Assembly (NCBI RefSeq): GCF_016887965.1
Contig: NZ_JAFDVD010000028.1
Span: forward strand, 1-40,510
DNA: 40,510 bases
Source of the DNA: Phycicoccus sonneratiae
Lineage (GTDB): Bacteria; Actinomycetota; Actinomycetes; Actinomycetales; Dermatophilaceae
Reading direction: 5' to 3'
Shown: positions 40,336 through 40,510 of the stretch, piece after piece
Layout of the letters: the number at the start of each line of letters is the position of its first letter
How positions within the stretch are numbered: the stretch's first letter is position 1
Translations under genes and position numbers: made by a program
Notes under the pieces: model-generated
What the model was told of the DNA's origin: nothing
What the model saw: the letters and a program-made list of their open reading frames with translations, nothing else
Database searches by the model: none

Positions 40336-40510
40336 GGAGCCGGTCCACCTTCCCTCACCTGCGCCGACCCTCCCGGCACACCGGTCCATGATGAGCCAGA
40401 ACCCGGGCTTCTACCACACGGGGACCGCTCCTCGGGCGTCACGAAGCCACAACGATCCCCCGCCCGAGTCACCCCGACGATGTCCCGACCTTGTGGGGAG
40501 CAGTCCGCCC
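40336..40510. other. Upstream region of the L,D-transpeptidase gene, right edge
   Basis: These 175 bases contain no credible gene. They should hold the promoter of the leftward transpeptidase gene, but no clear -35/-10 pair was found. I looked for the conserved blocks of the cyclic-di-AMP (ydaO) riboswitch, common before actinobacterial cell-wall genes, and did not see them. Confidence 0.4.

Noticed and set aside
40336-40510. Cyclic-di-AMP riboswitch before the L,D-transpeptidase gene
   Set aside because: The conserved purine-rich blocks of that riboswitch could not be found, and the leader is short.

Overview
The window is very GC-rich with strong G/C bias at third codon positions, many GTG starts, frequent 4-base ATGA/GTGA gene overlaps and several start codons placed directly behind a TANNNT -10 box. 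This points to a chromosomal segment of a high-GC actinomycete. The gene content (DesA3-type desaturase with its reductase, a SigE-family ECF sigma factor, an actinobacterial BMP nucleoside transporter) fits an Intrasporangiaceae-like organism, but that family-level placement is inference. There are 36 essentially complete protein genes, one protein gene cut by the left edge, and one tRNA. No IS element, prophage or CRISPR array was seen.

Layout. 0-5 kb: the start of a small leftward gene behind tandem 13-bp repeats, a MATE exporter and a large secreted subtilisin-like protease. 5-10 kb: a gamma-glutamyltransferase, divergent from a translationally coupled operon for methylthioadenosine salvage by the methylthioinosine route (phosphorylase, MTA/SAH deaminase), followed by a DUF985 cupin and an SDR. 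10.1-10.8 kb: a Phd-type antitoxin/PIN toxin pair that looks leaderless and self-repressed. 10.9-16.1 kb: a BMP-type nucleoside ABC importer in the order binding protein, permease, permease, ATPase. 16.2-21.8 kb: the bacterial selenocysteine machinery (tRNA-Sec, selA and selB leftward, selD rightward) with an ECF sigma factor/membrane protein pair between the two halves. 21.8-24.4 kb: a ferredoxin-reductase/fatty acyl desaturase pair behind three phased palindromes. 24.5-25.0 kb: a secreted CAP protein.

25.0-38.8 kb is the most interesting part. It holds four Gfo/Idh/MocA dehydrogenases, two TIM-barrel isomerase/epimerases, an SDR, a PhyH-type 2-oxoglutarate oxygenase, a transaldolase-family protein, an MFS and a TSUP permease, and two LacI-family regulators. 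These are spread over at least six transcription units. Five intergenic sites share the motif TGTC(C/A)GGACA, including a perfect TTTGTCCGGACAAA in front of one LacI gene. I infer one regulon for an undetermined polyol, deoxy- or anhydro-sugar. 38.9-40.3 kb: an L,D-transpeptidase for cell-wall cross-linking.
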